64,000 bases of DNA, taken from NCBI RefSeq assembly GCF_902459465.1, contig NC_047070.1, positions 3,524,054 to 3,588,053 on the forward strand, written 5' to 3'. Every line of letters begins with the position of its first letter. Within the stretch, counting starts at the first letter, position 1. Positions 13,093 through 24,488 of this stretch are shown piece by piece. The stretch comes from Asterias rubens. Taxonomy: Eukaryota; Echinodermata; Asteroidea; Forcipulatida; Asteriidae. The position numbers were made by a program, and so were the translations under genes. Under the pieces are notes generated by a model. The model was not told the DNA's origin. It made no database searches and saw only the letters and a program-made list of their open reading frames with translations.

Positions 13093-13850
13093 GAGAATAA
13101 TAATAACAACAGGTATTTAGAAACGCTCCCCATAGAAAACTATATCACAGCGCTTACAAAAACTGAAAATGCACAATAACACAACAAAAACTTATCGAAA
13201 AAGCTACATACACAATGTTTGAAAAGCATGAGAAAACGAGAAAAGCTTAAACAGGGAAGAGATGTGTTTTCAGAAGTTTTTTGAATTGGTCAGGGATATT
13301 GTTCCATTCTGTGGATGCAGTTACAGTGAATGTGCGATCGCCAGATTTGCTACGGGTCCTATAGGAACGGTAAGCAAAAATGAGTCTCGAGAAGAGCGAA
13401 GATTAGGGCGAGATGGGTTATGAAAAGTAAACCAATCCTTGATATATAATGGCGTCTGGTCATTGAAATAACCGGAAGGCTTTAAAAACAAACATTCTGT
13501 AAACTTTGCAGCCGCTTCAGGTATGCCTTGGGAACAGATGTTAAAAGGCAGTTGCAATAGTCTAAATAATCTGGACAAAATATGACAGCGTACAGCACTA
13601 TGACAGATATCTTCAGTTATGTACTTCCTGATTTGAGATATGTTTTTAGATGGAACCTAACAGACTTACATAAATGATTAACTTGCTTAACATAGACATA
13701 TTACGATCAAAGTAAGCACCAAGGTTCCTGGCTGATTTAGAAGGTACAATAACTGTGGAAACGACATTGAGAGTAACGTTTCCAAGATCGTCTGAGAATA
13801 AGATCGTCTGAGCATGTAACCTTAGCAGGATGCAGTTCATAAGGAACGTT
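13093..13850 (-). pseudogene. CR1/L2-like LINE reverse transcriptase C-terminus, decayed
   Basis: On the minus strand the frames read SKSARNLGAYFDRNMSM, ITEDICHSAVRCH, then RPNLRSSRDSFLLTVP and GDRTFTVTASTEWNNIPD, the usual order at the end of non-LTR retrotransposon ORF2. At least two frameshifts separate them. The 3' tail (13093-13240) ends in a TTATTATTATT-like simple repeat. Confidence 0.65.
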
Positions 13851-13859
13851 CGTATTTAA

Positions 13860-14090
13860 AGGGTTTTGGGTTCTTTTTGTAGGACACGAAACACAATGTC
13901 CACAGATTTACATCAAAATCAAACAGTTTGAAGATAATGATGGTAGAAAGCTTCCCTTAAAATATTGCGTGCTGAGGTGCTGTAGTTTTTGAGAAATGGG
14001 TAAAACAAGTCTAGAAAAATAATCTCATCTCAGGAGACGACAAGTATTTTAGCATTGTATTTTCGTGACCTTGTTTTACTCGTGACCTCG
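13860..14090. mobile_element. Partial foldback element, CACAATGTCCACAGATTTAC family
   Basis: Half copy of the family complete at 26548-27278: TTTTTGTAGGACACGAAACA, then CTTCCCTTAAAATATTGC, GCTGTAGTTTTTGAGAAAT. A shorter half copy lies at 1990-2110. Confidence 0.6.
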
Positions 14091-15109
14091 TGTATGCTCT
14101 AAATGTTGTGTTAGTGATTTGTGGCTTTAGTTACCACTTCTTAGGGTGAACAGATTTCAAGGGAAACTTCTTTCACCATTACCTCACAGAGACTGAGTAT
14201 TGCAGGCGTGTCTATCGGTATGTCTACAAAGACGTAGCGTGCCCTCACCGGCGGGTCACATTTAAACTCAATAATGCCACCACGTGGTGCAGCCTGTTCA
14301 GCCGTCACTGGTTCCCCGCATATGGTGTTGTTGGTTACGATTGGGTCCAGCCCTGCTCTAGCAACGGCACCAGCCAAACGCTCGCCTGTAAAAAAAAAAA
14401 TCAACGTGGACATACTTTGTGACAAATGGGTCCCTCTGAAGTAACGTAGTTTTTGAGAAAGAGGTAATTTATCACTTAAATAATAAAAGACTTCAGCTGC
14501 AGCCTTTTGTTATGTATATGAAAGCATAACAAGTAATACAACAAGGGTGTTTTGTCTTTCATTATTATTCTCATACAATTTTGATGACCAATTATTGAGC
14601 CAAATTTTCACAGTGTTATTATTCAGGCATGTTTGAACACACACACAGAGAATACTGGTATTTGACAATTTCCAAACGTGTCCAGTGCCTTTGTGTTATA
14701 ACTTACTGCAACAGTAGATCCTATTGATGACTGTAATCGTCCTGATGCAATGATCACCCTCAAGATCAACTCTCCACCAGGGGTGTATCTCCGAGTCGGC
14801 AGCTGTTGGCAGAGAATAAAAACAAACACCAAAACTCAGATAAAATTTATTCCATGCAAACATCACATCTCTTCGAAGTATCGATAAAATAACGCGATGA
14901 ATGTCAGAAACTTGAAAGGTTATCTGTAGTGGTTTGCCCGGACTGATAATAAAGATGCTGCCGTTGTGATTTATACAGGCATTTATAGGTGTACCAAGTG
15001 TGAGCACTGAAAGTCACCAAAGGAAATTCTATAATATCATTGTGTCACAAGAACGATAACAATCTAGCGAAGGGTTAGTGTTGGGTAGCAATTTTTCTAT
15101 TCGTGACGT

Positions 15110-15560
15110 TTCGTGTCGTGGCCGGGCGGTTTGAGTACCGGACTCAAGCTCTACTGGGTCCAATTTCATAGCGCTGCTCAGCACACAAATTTGCTTAGCA
15201 TGAAATTTCTTCCCTGATAAAAACAGGATTACCAACCATATTTCCATTTTTTGCATATTGCTTGTTACTTGTATTTAACTGTTGTTTGTTTATCCTCAAA
15301 ACCACGTGGAAATTTGGTTGGTAATTTTGTTGTTATCGAGGCCAAAATTTCATGCTAAGCAAATTTGTGTGCTTTAGCAGCGCTATGAAATTGGCCCCTG
15401 GTGTTTCAGATCAGTGTGTGTGTGGGTTCAAGTCCTGATGGTGAAATTTGTTGGCGTTATCCTTCGTATGGGACATTAATCTGTAGGTCCCGTGTACTAG
15501 GAATGTGCCAAGAACCCACAAATCACTTCTGTAATACTGTGGTCTAACCCCGGTGTTTCT
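15110..15560 (+). mobile_element. tRNA-derived SINE split by a T2 element
   Basis: GTGGCCGGGCGGTTTGAGTA (15118 on) resembles a pol III A box and GGGTTCAAGTCC (about 15424) a B box. Between them a complete T2 element occupies about 15155-15399. Without it the boxes would be tRNA-like distance apart. The tail (15455 on) has GTATGGGACATTAATCTG and AAGAACCCAC, as in the SINE-like copy near 8.6 kb. Confidence 0.6.
15155..15399. mobile_element. T2 TIR element nested in SINE
   Basis: TGGGTCCAATTTCATAGCGC left end and GCGCTATGAAATTGGCCCC right end, inner AGCACACAAATTTGCTTAGC mirrored at the right. 245 bp, the clearest complete T2 copy outside the lectin array. Confidence 0.8.
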
Positions 15561-16131
15561 GGTTCACAACAAAGCAAACACCAGTGTTTTACAAGTTTCT
15601 AGATTAGGCTTGCAGGCTACAGTGAATAAGGTATAAATTATCATGCATCCTTGGTTTATTACCCAACAATAGATAATGATTATTAGTTTATATAATTTAC
15701 CAGGGTGATTAGTAGTGTTATTTTCAATCCTGAAAAAAGAACTTCCACTTACTCGTATGTGTGCAATCAAAGTTTGCAGTTGATGTCAAACCTTTGCCAT
15801 CTACGGCTTAACTAGCTTCAGCACGATACGTTGAACTCTGCTCAGTTGGTTTGCCAATTATGGAAAAATCCACTGTAACAAAAATTGCCATCATATTTTT
15901 TGCTTTTAGTATCAATATAAGTGGTGAGTTCTCTCGTAAAAAAAAGTCGGGAAGGCACATTAGGTATTATTAATATTATTACCCTTTCTCGTGTTAGTTA
16001 ATTAAATCGTTCCCTTATCTCCAACAAAAATTCCGCAAAATGGTATTCCGAAAATCTCTTGTTTCTTGGTACTATTCTGGTAACTTGACTATATTAACAA
16101 CTAGACTGGCTCAATGGTCTTATTTCCTCAC

Positions 16132-16374
16132 CTGGACAATCCAACAAGAGGACCAAATCTTTCTCAGTGGCTCTGAATGGTGGCTGATCAATGTAATAAG
16201 GTATGTACGATCTCTCTGGTGTGTACAAAATCAATCCGCCTGGTAGGAGTTGTGTACAAATACAGCGGTTGTTGTAGTCAACTGGTAACACCCATCTGAG
16301 TTTACCCTCTTGGTTAGAGTCAGGCTCCTGGCCAAGGTAACAATCTCTGGCTGCCACCTCAAGCCCATAATATA
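16132..16374 (-). other. 81-residue Cys domain exon of M2
   Basis: Phase-1 exon of 243 nt, nearly the same peptide as the M1 exon (ARDCYLGQEPDSNQ, CICTQLLPGG, LYTPERSYIPYYIDQP, LLLDCPG). Differences are mostly conservative substitutions with no indel, which suggests constraint on this domain after duplication even though the following lectin exon carries a stop. Confidence 0.75.
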
Positions 16375-16735
16375 CTGAAGGATAAATAAGTTTTATATTC
16401 CCAGTATTTTGCGGGGTAAATACATGCACAAAGGGATGGTACAGGCGTTTACGCGCGCATTGGTGCGTAAACACTTGTACCATCTTTTTGTTGACCCCCA
16501 ATGACGGACAGACGACGCGCGTGTATGTGTGCTGCGCGTTGGACAAGTAGACAAGCAAGCCGTATCCGAATTGACCTTATGCATTGACGTCATCCAGCGG
16601 CCATCTTACTGGAAAAACGTTGACGAAACAATCGGAACGCACATTATTTGTACGCGCGGCGCACAGGATTTGCCAATGAACAACCTCCTTTTGACCTCTA
16701 GGTGAGGGCGCCCTACTGAAATGACATCATGTGCA

Positions 16736-17192
16736 TAGACCTTATCGCAAATACCAATGCGCAAGCGCAGACTGTTGAATGAGGTGCATTGTGGGATAGA
16801 TATGGATCAAATTTGGATACCAGCTAGACCACAATGCACCTAATTCCAAGCTTTACGCGCGCGCCCCGGTATTTGCGAAAAGGTCTATAGACCTTATCGC
16901 AAATACCAATGCGCACGCGCAGACTGTTGAATGAGGTGCATTGTGGGATATATATGGATCAAATTTGGATACCAGCAAGACCACAATGCACCTAATTCCT
17001 AGCTTTACGCGCGCGCCCCGGTATTTGCGAAAAGGTCTATAGACCTTATCGCAAATACCAATGCGCAAGCGCAGACTGTTGAATGAGGTGCATTGTGGGA
17101 TATATATGGATCAAATTTGGATACCAGCTAGACCACAATGCACCTAATTCCAAGCTTTACGCGCGCGCCCCGGTATTTGCGAAAAGGTCTAT
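16736..17192. repeat. Three tandem copies of a 152-bp TIR element
   Basis: Each unit starts TAGACCTTATCGCAAATACC and ends GGTATTTGCGAAAAGGTCTA. Units start at 16736, 16888 and 17040 and share the junction TATAGACC. They differ at only a few sites (GCGCAAGC or GCGCACGC; AGCTAGACC or AGCAAGACC). Located in the first intron of M2. Confidence 0.88.
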
Positions 17193-18422
17193 AAGGCTAC
17201 GGCTCAACGGCTGGATCGCCGCGTCATCATGCATTGAAGTATAGGAAGCCCTTAGCAACACCCCTGGCAACGGTCGTAGCCGCAGCCGTAGCCACCAATT
17301 CGGACACGGTCTGAGTCTTAAAGAGGAGTTCGAAGATCAATCTCTTCTTTGTGATCCACTCATTTTTCAACAAAATGAAAATGTGGACACCAAATAATTC
17401 TCAAACCTCACGTTAAAAAAAAACATTGTAATACACCACTATGTTGGCGCAATGTCAAAAACAAAAATGATTATTTTGATGACGTCACACTTCAATCATA
17501 ATGCCCTGAACGATTTGTTTTACGAATAACTCATAGTTCCTACCTGTTTTTGGGATAATATTCAATCAAACCGGTAAATGGTTTGACCTCTTGACGGACA
17601 CAAACAAAACTACTTAGATTCTACAGACCCATGTTGTTATTGATGTTCGATGACGTTACGTTCCAAATTCAACTTTCCAAAAGAGTCATAATTCAAATAA
17701 TATGGCCTGTTTAGGCAACCACAACGATAGACTGTTTCTATACGGTTATTGTGCTACTGTGCCGCACTTACTAACTTCTTCCTTTCCCGGGCCGCCATTT
17801 TTTTTTCTGACAACTTATTAATATGTTTCCCCGGAAAATGTTAGCATAATTTCTGTCAATTTCATGTACATGCTTTCAAAATTCGCGCACTTCCCCTCAT
17901 TTACACTTAAAATAATAATATGACAATTAGATACATTACCCGTAAATTTTACAGTTTTTTTTCATGTTCTGTTAATCAACAGGGTTGGTGTGTAAACTAC
18001 CGCAATATGAGAAATTACATTTGATTTGTCTTCAATATAATACTCACCGCATAAAAGAGCAACCACAGCAATCCATGTATCCTGCGCCTTCTTCTTCAAA
18101 ATCATTTCAGGCCTCATTTTTCCCGCTCTTGCGGGATTTTTAGATTGAAAAAACTTGTTAAAATATGTAAGTCTATGAATTGAACGTGTACGAGAGAAAG
18201 TAAAAGGAAAAATTGTGGCACGTCACAGTGAGTCGCCACACTCCAAACTAGGTCTGACTTGCATGCAATTTGTGCCGTTTCTGGAGTTAAAAGTGGCTGT
18301 GCAGTGTGCGAACCATAAAGGCTAGGCCCACTAATTAAATCATCGCTATCTACGCTTGGGTGAACCACGGAGGAATATATTAATTTATTCATCCATGGGT
18401 GAGCTGTGTGCAACAAAGCATC

Positions 18423-19191
18423 TTAAAGGCACTGGACACTATTGGTAATTACTCAAAATAATTATTAGCATAAACCCTTACTCGGTAACGAGTAATGGGG
18501 AGCTGTTTATAGCATATAACATTGTGAGAGACGGCTCCCTCTCAAGTAACGTATAGTTTTTGGAAAAAAACAAATAATTTTCCACGAATTTGATTTGGAG
18601 ACATCAGATTTATAATTATTTTAGGTCTCGAAATCAAGCATCTGAACGCACACAACTTCGTGTGACAAGGGTGTTTTTTCTTTCATTATTTAATATCTCG
18701 CAACTTCGACGACCGATTGAGCTCAAATTTCCACAGGTTTGTTATTTTATGCACATGTCGAGATAAATCAAGTGAGAAGACTGGTCTTTGACAATTACCA
18801 ATAGTGTCCAGTGTCTTTAGTTCACTGGACACTATTGGTAATTGTCAAAAACCAGTCTTCTCACTTGGTGTATCTCAACATGCATAAAATAACAACTGTT
18901 AAAAATTTGAACTCATTGGTCGTCGAAGTTGCGAGAGAAGAATGGAAAGAAAAACACCCTTGTCGCACAAGTTAAGTGCTTTCAGATGCTTTGAATTCGC
19001 CAAGAGAGGTCTCCAATTCAACTCAAATGTTTTAGTAAGAATTGCTTCTTTCTTGAAAACTATGTCACTTCAGAGGGAGCCGTTACTCACAATGTTTCAT
19101 ACTATCAACAACTCTCCATCGCTCGTTACCAAGTAAGTTTTTATGTCACCAATTATTTTGAGTAATTACCAAAAGTGTCCAGTGCCTTTAA
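18423..19191. mobile_element. Two adjacent T1 elements in opposite orientation
   Basis: First copy 18423-18819, second about 18822-19191. They abut at CAGTGTCTTTAGTTCACTGG. The second starts without its outer TTAAAGG, as if one inserted at the end of the other. Confidence 0.75.
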
Positions 19192-19336
19192 TTACAATGT
19201 CAATGCATCTGGAAGTACCGTAATGGCCCTAATAGCGAGGCCATTATTAGCGTATAGCTAGCCAAGGCAAGAATGACTTTGGTGTTTAAAGACAAAATTA
19301 ATGGTCGCAACTCTAATTTTGCTCACGGAGGCGTAC

Positions 19337-19491
19337 CAATGGGAGACTTTGGAACGCTAGGTGGCAGCAGACTTACCAGGTAAATTCCCATTGTTTACGT
19401 AGTTCTGAGCTTGCGCACATTACCAAGAACAATGAATTTTACCTGGTAAGTCTGCTACCACCAAGCGTCCCAAAAGTCTCCCATTGCTGCG
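19337..19491. mobile_element. 155-bp foldback element, copy 1
   Basis: GGGAGACTTTGGAACGCTAG at left and an inverted partner CGTCCCAAAAGTCTCCCA at right, with GCAGACTTACCAGGTAAA mirrored inside. A second copy lies at 63017-63171. Confidence 0.75.
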
Positions 19492-20171
19492 TCTCTCGAA
19501 TATTATGAAGTAATAATTTACTACTTTTAGTGTGGAACTGTGGCCATGGCCACTGCATGGATCAAGTGGCCGTGGCTTGATTGATGTTGACTGCATACTA
19601 GTTTGTCAAATCCTTGTCGCCGACTGTCCCTGCATGACTTCCAACCCCAGCCACCGATACATAAACATTATAAAACAACAATGTATTTACCCTTTTTGTC
19701 ACTTCTAACTCTGGAAATTTTAGGATATGAATATTTGAGATTTGAAATAGTTTGGTGTAATCTCGGAAGAATAATTCTTATTTTTGTTTATTCCGTCTCG
19801 GCTGCACACTTCCAACCCAGCACCCCCCCCCCCCCCCCCTCGATAAAATTGTATAAAATAATACCATGGGACAAAAAATACTATAAAATAAACAAAAGAC
19901 AGCACTGGGTTTACCCTTTTGTCACTGCAAACTGTACGGTAGGAATACATCATGTAACATATTTTTATGGTGACATCTCGGAAACTATCTATAATTTAGA
20001 TGTCATAGGCCTATAGCTTGTATCATCATTGGCAGTTTCCGTGTATATCTGTACCTAAAACCATCAATGTTTATGAAGGAAGTTCACGTTTGACACCTCC
20101 GGTGGCCTCCTCAGGAAGCAAAACATCCATATGCAAAGAAAACATTTCAACCATTCATTCAACTTTGAAGT

Positions 20172-21541
20172 TTAAAGACAGTGGACACTATTGGTAATTG
20201 TCAAAGACCAGTGTTCTCACTTGGTGTATCTCAATATATGCATAAAATAGCGAACCTGTGAACATTTTGAGCTCAATCGGTCATCGAACTTGCGAGATAA
20301 AAAAACACCCTTGTCACACGAAGTTGTGTGCGTTTAGATGGTTGATTTTGAGACCTCATGTTCTAAATCTGAGGTCTCGAAATCAAACTCGTGGAAAATT
20401 ACTTCTTTCTCGAAAACTATGGCACTTCAGAGGGAGCCGTTTCTCACAATGTTTAACACCATCCACCTCTCCCCATTACTCGCCACCAAGAAAGGTTTTA
20501 TGCTAATAATTATTTTGAGTAACAACCAATAGTGTCCACTGCCTTTAAAGGGAAGGTACACGTTTGGTAATTACTCAAAACAAATATTAATTTTAAAACT
20601 GACTTGGTAATGAGCATTGGAGAGCTGTTGATAGTATAAAACATTGTGAGAAACGGCTCCCTCTGAAGTAGCATAGATTTTGAGAAAGAGGTAATTTCTC
20701 ACTAAATTTAATAGTCTTTTATTTCTATCAGAAAGCACACAAATTCGCCCAACAAGGGTGTTTTTTCTTCCATTATTTTCTCGCAATTTCGATGACCAGT
20801 TGAGCCCAAATTTTCACAGGCTTGTTATTTTATGGTTATGATTGGATACACCAAGTGAGAACACTGGTCTTTGACATTTACCAAACGTGTACAGTGCCTT
20901 TAAAGCCTTGGTTGTCACAGACCATCAGTATTCTCACTTGGTGTATCTCAGCATTATAAAATGCAGAACATAACAAACCTGTTTTTTTTTTTGGGGGGGG
21001 GGGGGGGTGGGCTCAACTGGTCGTCGAAGTTGAGAGGGAATAATGGAAGAAGAAAAACATTGTTGCACAAGTTGTGTGCTTCCATATGCCTTGAATTCGA
21101 GACCTCGGCTGAGGTCTCGAGTTCAATGAATGGCTGGATATTTATCATATTAATTTAAAAGCAGTGGACACTATTGGTAATTACTCAAAATAATGTTTAG
21201 CATAAAAACTTACTTGGTAATTCAAGCAATGGAGAGCTGATTATAGTATTAAACATTGTGAGAAACGGCTCATTGTTTTCGAGAAAGAAGTAATTTTCCA
21301 CGAATTTGATTTTGAGACCTCAGAATTAGATTTTGAGGTCTCGAAATCAAGCAGTTGAAAGCGGCACAACTTCGTGTAGTGTGCTAAGTGTGTTTTTTAT
21401 TTCATTCATATCTCGCAACTTCAACGACCAATTGAGCACACATTTTCACAGGTTTGTTATCGTAAGCATAGTGTTAAAGATACACCAAGTGGGAAGACTG
21501 GTCTTTAAAAATATTATCAATAGAGTGTCCAGTGTCTTTAT
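20172..21541. mobile_element. Cluster of four T1-type elements
   Basis: 20172-20548, a diverged subtype 20544-20902 with ends AAAGGGAAGGTACACGTTTGG and CCAAACGTGTACAGTGCC, a partial copy to about 21130 holding a poly-G run, and 21155-21541. The first and second share their boundary TTAAA. Confidence 0.7.
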
Positions 21542-21544
21542 GCG

Positions 21545-23515
21545 ACTGTAATAATGTTGCTGAGAAGGGTATGGGTCCCATTTTTATCCACTTTTCGCCC
21601 ACCCCAGATTGAATTGAATAACTAAAGAGATAAAAACCTCACGGCCCATTGTCTGTAGCCATCCACTGATCTATATTGAGTAGAGATCGCTGTTTCGAAC
21701 GAAACTGTTCGCTTGTCCCCAAGTCCTGGATGGCCGGGGCCGGGCCGAGCGAAACGAAACTTGGAGTTTTCTCAAGTTCAATAGAGGGCGCTCCTTCCAC
21801 TACAGGTTCAAAGTAAAGAGGGCGCTTCGCTGATGACGTGTACTGTATTTCCGCATTTTTGTTGTTGATGAAATCCAGGAAATGGAATGAGCTGAAAGTG
21901 AAAGTACCGTAGTGTTGAGCTTCCTACCACTTAGTACCAATACCTGTGTTAATTTATGGTAGGAAATCCTTATGGTAACATAAGTTTGATATTTATAATG
22001 GTTTTTGAGTGATAATAATTTCTACGGAAAAGACACTCTCTCACTCGCAGGCAAAAAATGTACTTTGGTCTTTGGGGTTTGTAAAAAATGTATGCAATAT
22101 GCATGGGGGGGGGGGGGGCTAGCCCTGGTAGGACGTCAGTGTCGCGTTGCCTGCAACGGAGGAGTCCAACCTGTGCTGGGGGGGGGGGGGGGGGGCCTAC
22201 TAAACTAACGCACGGAAACGGTTTTTGTATTGTATGTGGGGTGGGGGGGGGGGCACCATTCTGTACTGTTTACTGAGTTCTGTCAAGGTTAATTCATGCT
22301 CGAGAAACGAAAAGTTTGAGAGTGGCCTTACTTTTTTGGTTCACCCAGTTCAATTCAAGCAAAAAATTAACAGCCGAGCAAGTCAGTGATCCCCATGTTA
22401 TATATAAGAACTAGAGGGCTCACTGGTGATGCTTCTTGCACAAACACGCGCACCATTCTGCACGCACATGGAATATGAAGCACACGCACGAAGTTTGTGT
22501 TTATTGAACGCTGACGCGATCCTGTTTTGTCAACTTACAAAATGGCCGCACAAACACACGCTGACCAATGCCTGTTTGTTCAACTTAGAAAATGGCTGCC
22601 TGCGCGCATGCTGGGGCGCGTTTATAAGCCAGTGTGCCCTCTGGTTCTTATAATATATATAACTCTATGGTGATCCCCAAGTTTTGCCATTGCCTGTTTT
22701 CCGCTAGACTAGAGCCTTGGCATAGATAGGGGAATTTGAACCTGTCATTCAAGCTTTTTTCAGTGAAATTGTGGGAATTTTTTTATATAAAAAATATACA
22801 ATGTACATTCATATTAGTAGTTGGGAATGCTTGGGATCTGTTTGTTAAATGGTATATGACGGGTGCGAGCAGTAAATGTCGACGTAGCGGCAGTTGTTGA
22901 TCGACACAATTACATTAGTGATTACGTGTATAAAAAATGACTAATAGAATGTTGTTTTGGATACATGACGTATAGATGGGTTGCAAAACCCGTCATTGAC
23001 CGCCATTTTGGATGTATTAACACTGGAAAAGTGTACGTGCTGCGCATGATTCTCAGCCAATGGTAGCTCTTCAAAATGCCGGGTATTGCAATCCATATAT
23101 TCATGTAGCTGTAAATTGTGTTACAGGGGTTTATGTACTGCTAATCTGTTTGTGACAGCTAACCACATCTGGTGTTTTCAGAGAGTGAAACTGCATCCAG
23201 TCACAGTAGTAGTAGTAGGCTTAAGTTAATGTACATCTCTGATTAGAGATAATTGCAGTTAATTCAGTGTTCATAATAATTGCGATAACGTAACCCTCCT
23301 CCCGATGGCGGCTGCCGGTTTGGATTTTTAGCACTAGGTTGTTTCAATGGTTGACTTAATTGTTATTGTGAAATTTAATGTTTACAGTCATATTTTATAT
23401 GAAAGTTTGTGTGTTTTCTATTTTGTTTAAAGGCACCTGGAAATGGAATTGTACATGTACATGTTCCTCAACAATAAAATAAATTTTTTAGTAATTGTTT
23501 TTAACAATTATTATG
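21545..23515. other. Gene-free interval with G-runs
   Basis: No coding region I can support. It holds three long G runs (about 22106, 22180 and 22241), a CA/CG-rich stretch near 22440-22620 and otherwise unremarkable AT-rich DNA. Confidence 0.6.
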
Positions 23516-23692
23516 TTAAAAAAAATTAAATACAGTTGTGTGGGGGGTGACTCCGCCTACCCTTGTTGTGAAGTCAATTGAGGAAAACTTTGCCTCCATC
23601 GAACATCAAACACACGTACGTGCAAGTACATTCAAGTCCTAGTCGTGAGTATGTACGTTTCGAAAAAGTTTTTTTCTTGCATTTTTCCAGCT

Positions 23693-23839
23693 ATGTCGAC
23701 CAGGTGTATTGCTGCTGGATGCAGCAAAACAACTAAAGATGGTGTCAGTTTGCCAAGTTGTCCGGTCCGACGTCTTTTCCAGCAGCAAACACTTCGAGCC
23801 GTCGTGCTTCGAGAATCCGGAATACACTACACATTTTGA
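23693..23839 (+). pseudogene. THAP-domain start, copy 2
   Basis: MSTRCIAAGCSKTTKDGVSL followed by a frame that differs from copy 1 through indels. The repeat around it (about 23520-24085) is the reverse complement of that at 3041-3600, including the flanking GTGTGGGGGGTGACTCCGCC and GCGCCAAGCGTCAC parts. A short dispersed element carrying a THAP exon is the best reading. Confidence 0.6.
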
Positions 23840-24488
23840 CATGTAGATAAAAGTTCTTTTCTAAAACATGACGCCTTCCCCAAAAAAATTCCAGCTAGAG
23901 GGGAAGTCGAAGAAGGTACCTGAAAGACGTAACAAACCTATAGAAGCATTTTTTTGGCCTAACGTGAAAAAAATCAGGTATTGTTCAACTTGAGGGTATG
24001 TGTTTAGCTTGCGCCAAGCGTCACTTTGTTGTGTTGGCACTGCATCCGATTCATCGCGTCTCGATTGACGTCTCGAACAGCACCCTCTCGGGTCGGTTTT
24101 TTTTTAATTGTAAATAACATGGAACTAGTTTTTTTAAACCTTAGTTAATTGTTTATTCATATTCCACTCATCAAAACACATTTTAGTACTAAAGCTTTAT
24201 TTTGACAAAATACCACTTCCAGGTGACTTTAAATAAGAATTGATTTAATGTAGAGGGTTTCTGTAGACTGATTTTCGATCCACTCAAACTGTTTTATTCA
24301 TTTTTTTACAGAATTGGATGGTGATCCATAATTGATCTGTCACACAAAAGACCGGGTGTGTTCTTTGTCCTACTGACCCCTCCAGTTTAGCCATCTCATT
24401 CAGCAGGTATCCGCAGTGGCCAATGTTCATGTTGTATTTGCCAGTCGTCTTCTATCCCTGTACATGAGAACAAATTGCATATTTCATT

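Larger units (their letters stand above)
14141..18117 (-). pseudogene. M1 paralogue: Cys domain + F-type lectin with internal stop (gene M2)
   Basis: Same plan as M1: leader exon 18048-18117 (hydrophobic WIAVVALLCG, donor GTGAGT), Cys-domain exon 16132-16374, lectin A 15753-15872, lectin B 14707-14802, lectin C 14141-14385 ending in TAA. All junctions are phase 1. Exon A is 6 nt shorter than in M1 and reads Q-S-S-T-Y-R-A-E-A-S-stop just before A-V-D-G, so the frame closes after the Cys domain and about 20 lectin residues. Exons B and C remain open and well conserved ([23 protein letters not shown]), so the stop is recent, a sequencing error, or a polymorphism. The Asp of the sugar motif is Tyr here. 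As read it would make a secreted Cys-domain protein without a lectin fold. Confidence 0.75.

Noticed and set aside
16094-16558. 154-codon minus-strand frame starting upstream of the Cys-domain exon of M2
   Set aside because: The part above 16374 is intron: a CAG acceptor at the same place as in M1 gives the matching 243-nt exon.
22005-22276. Gly-rich open frames over poly-G runs
   Set aside because: Produced by homopolymer G tracts whose lengths are unreliable; no other coding sign.
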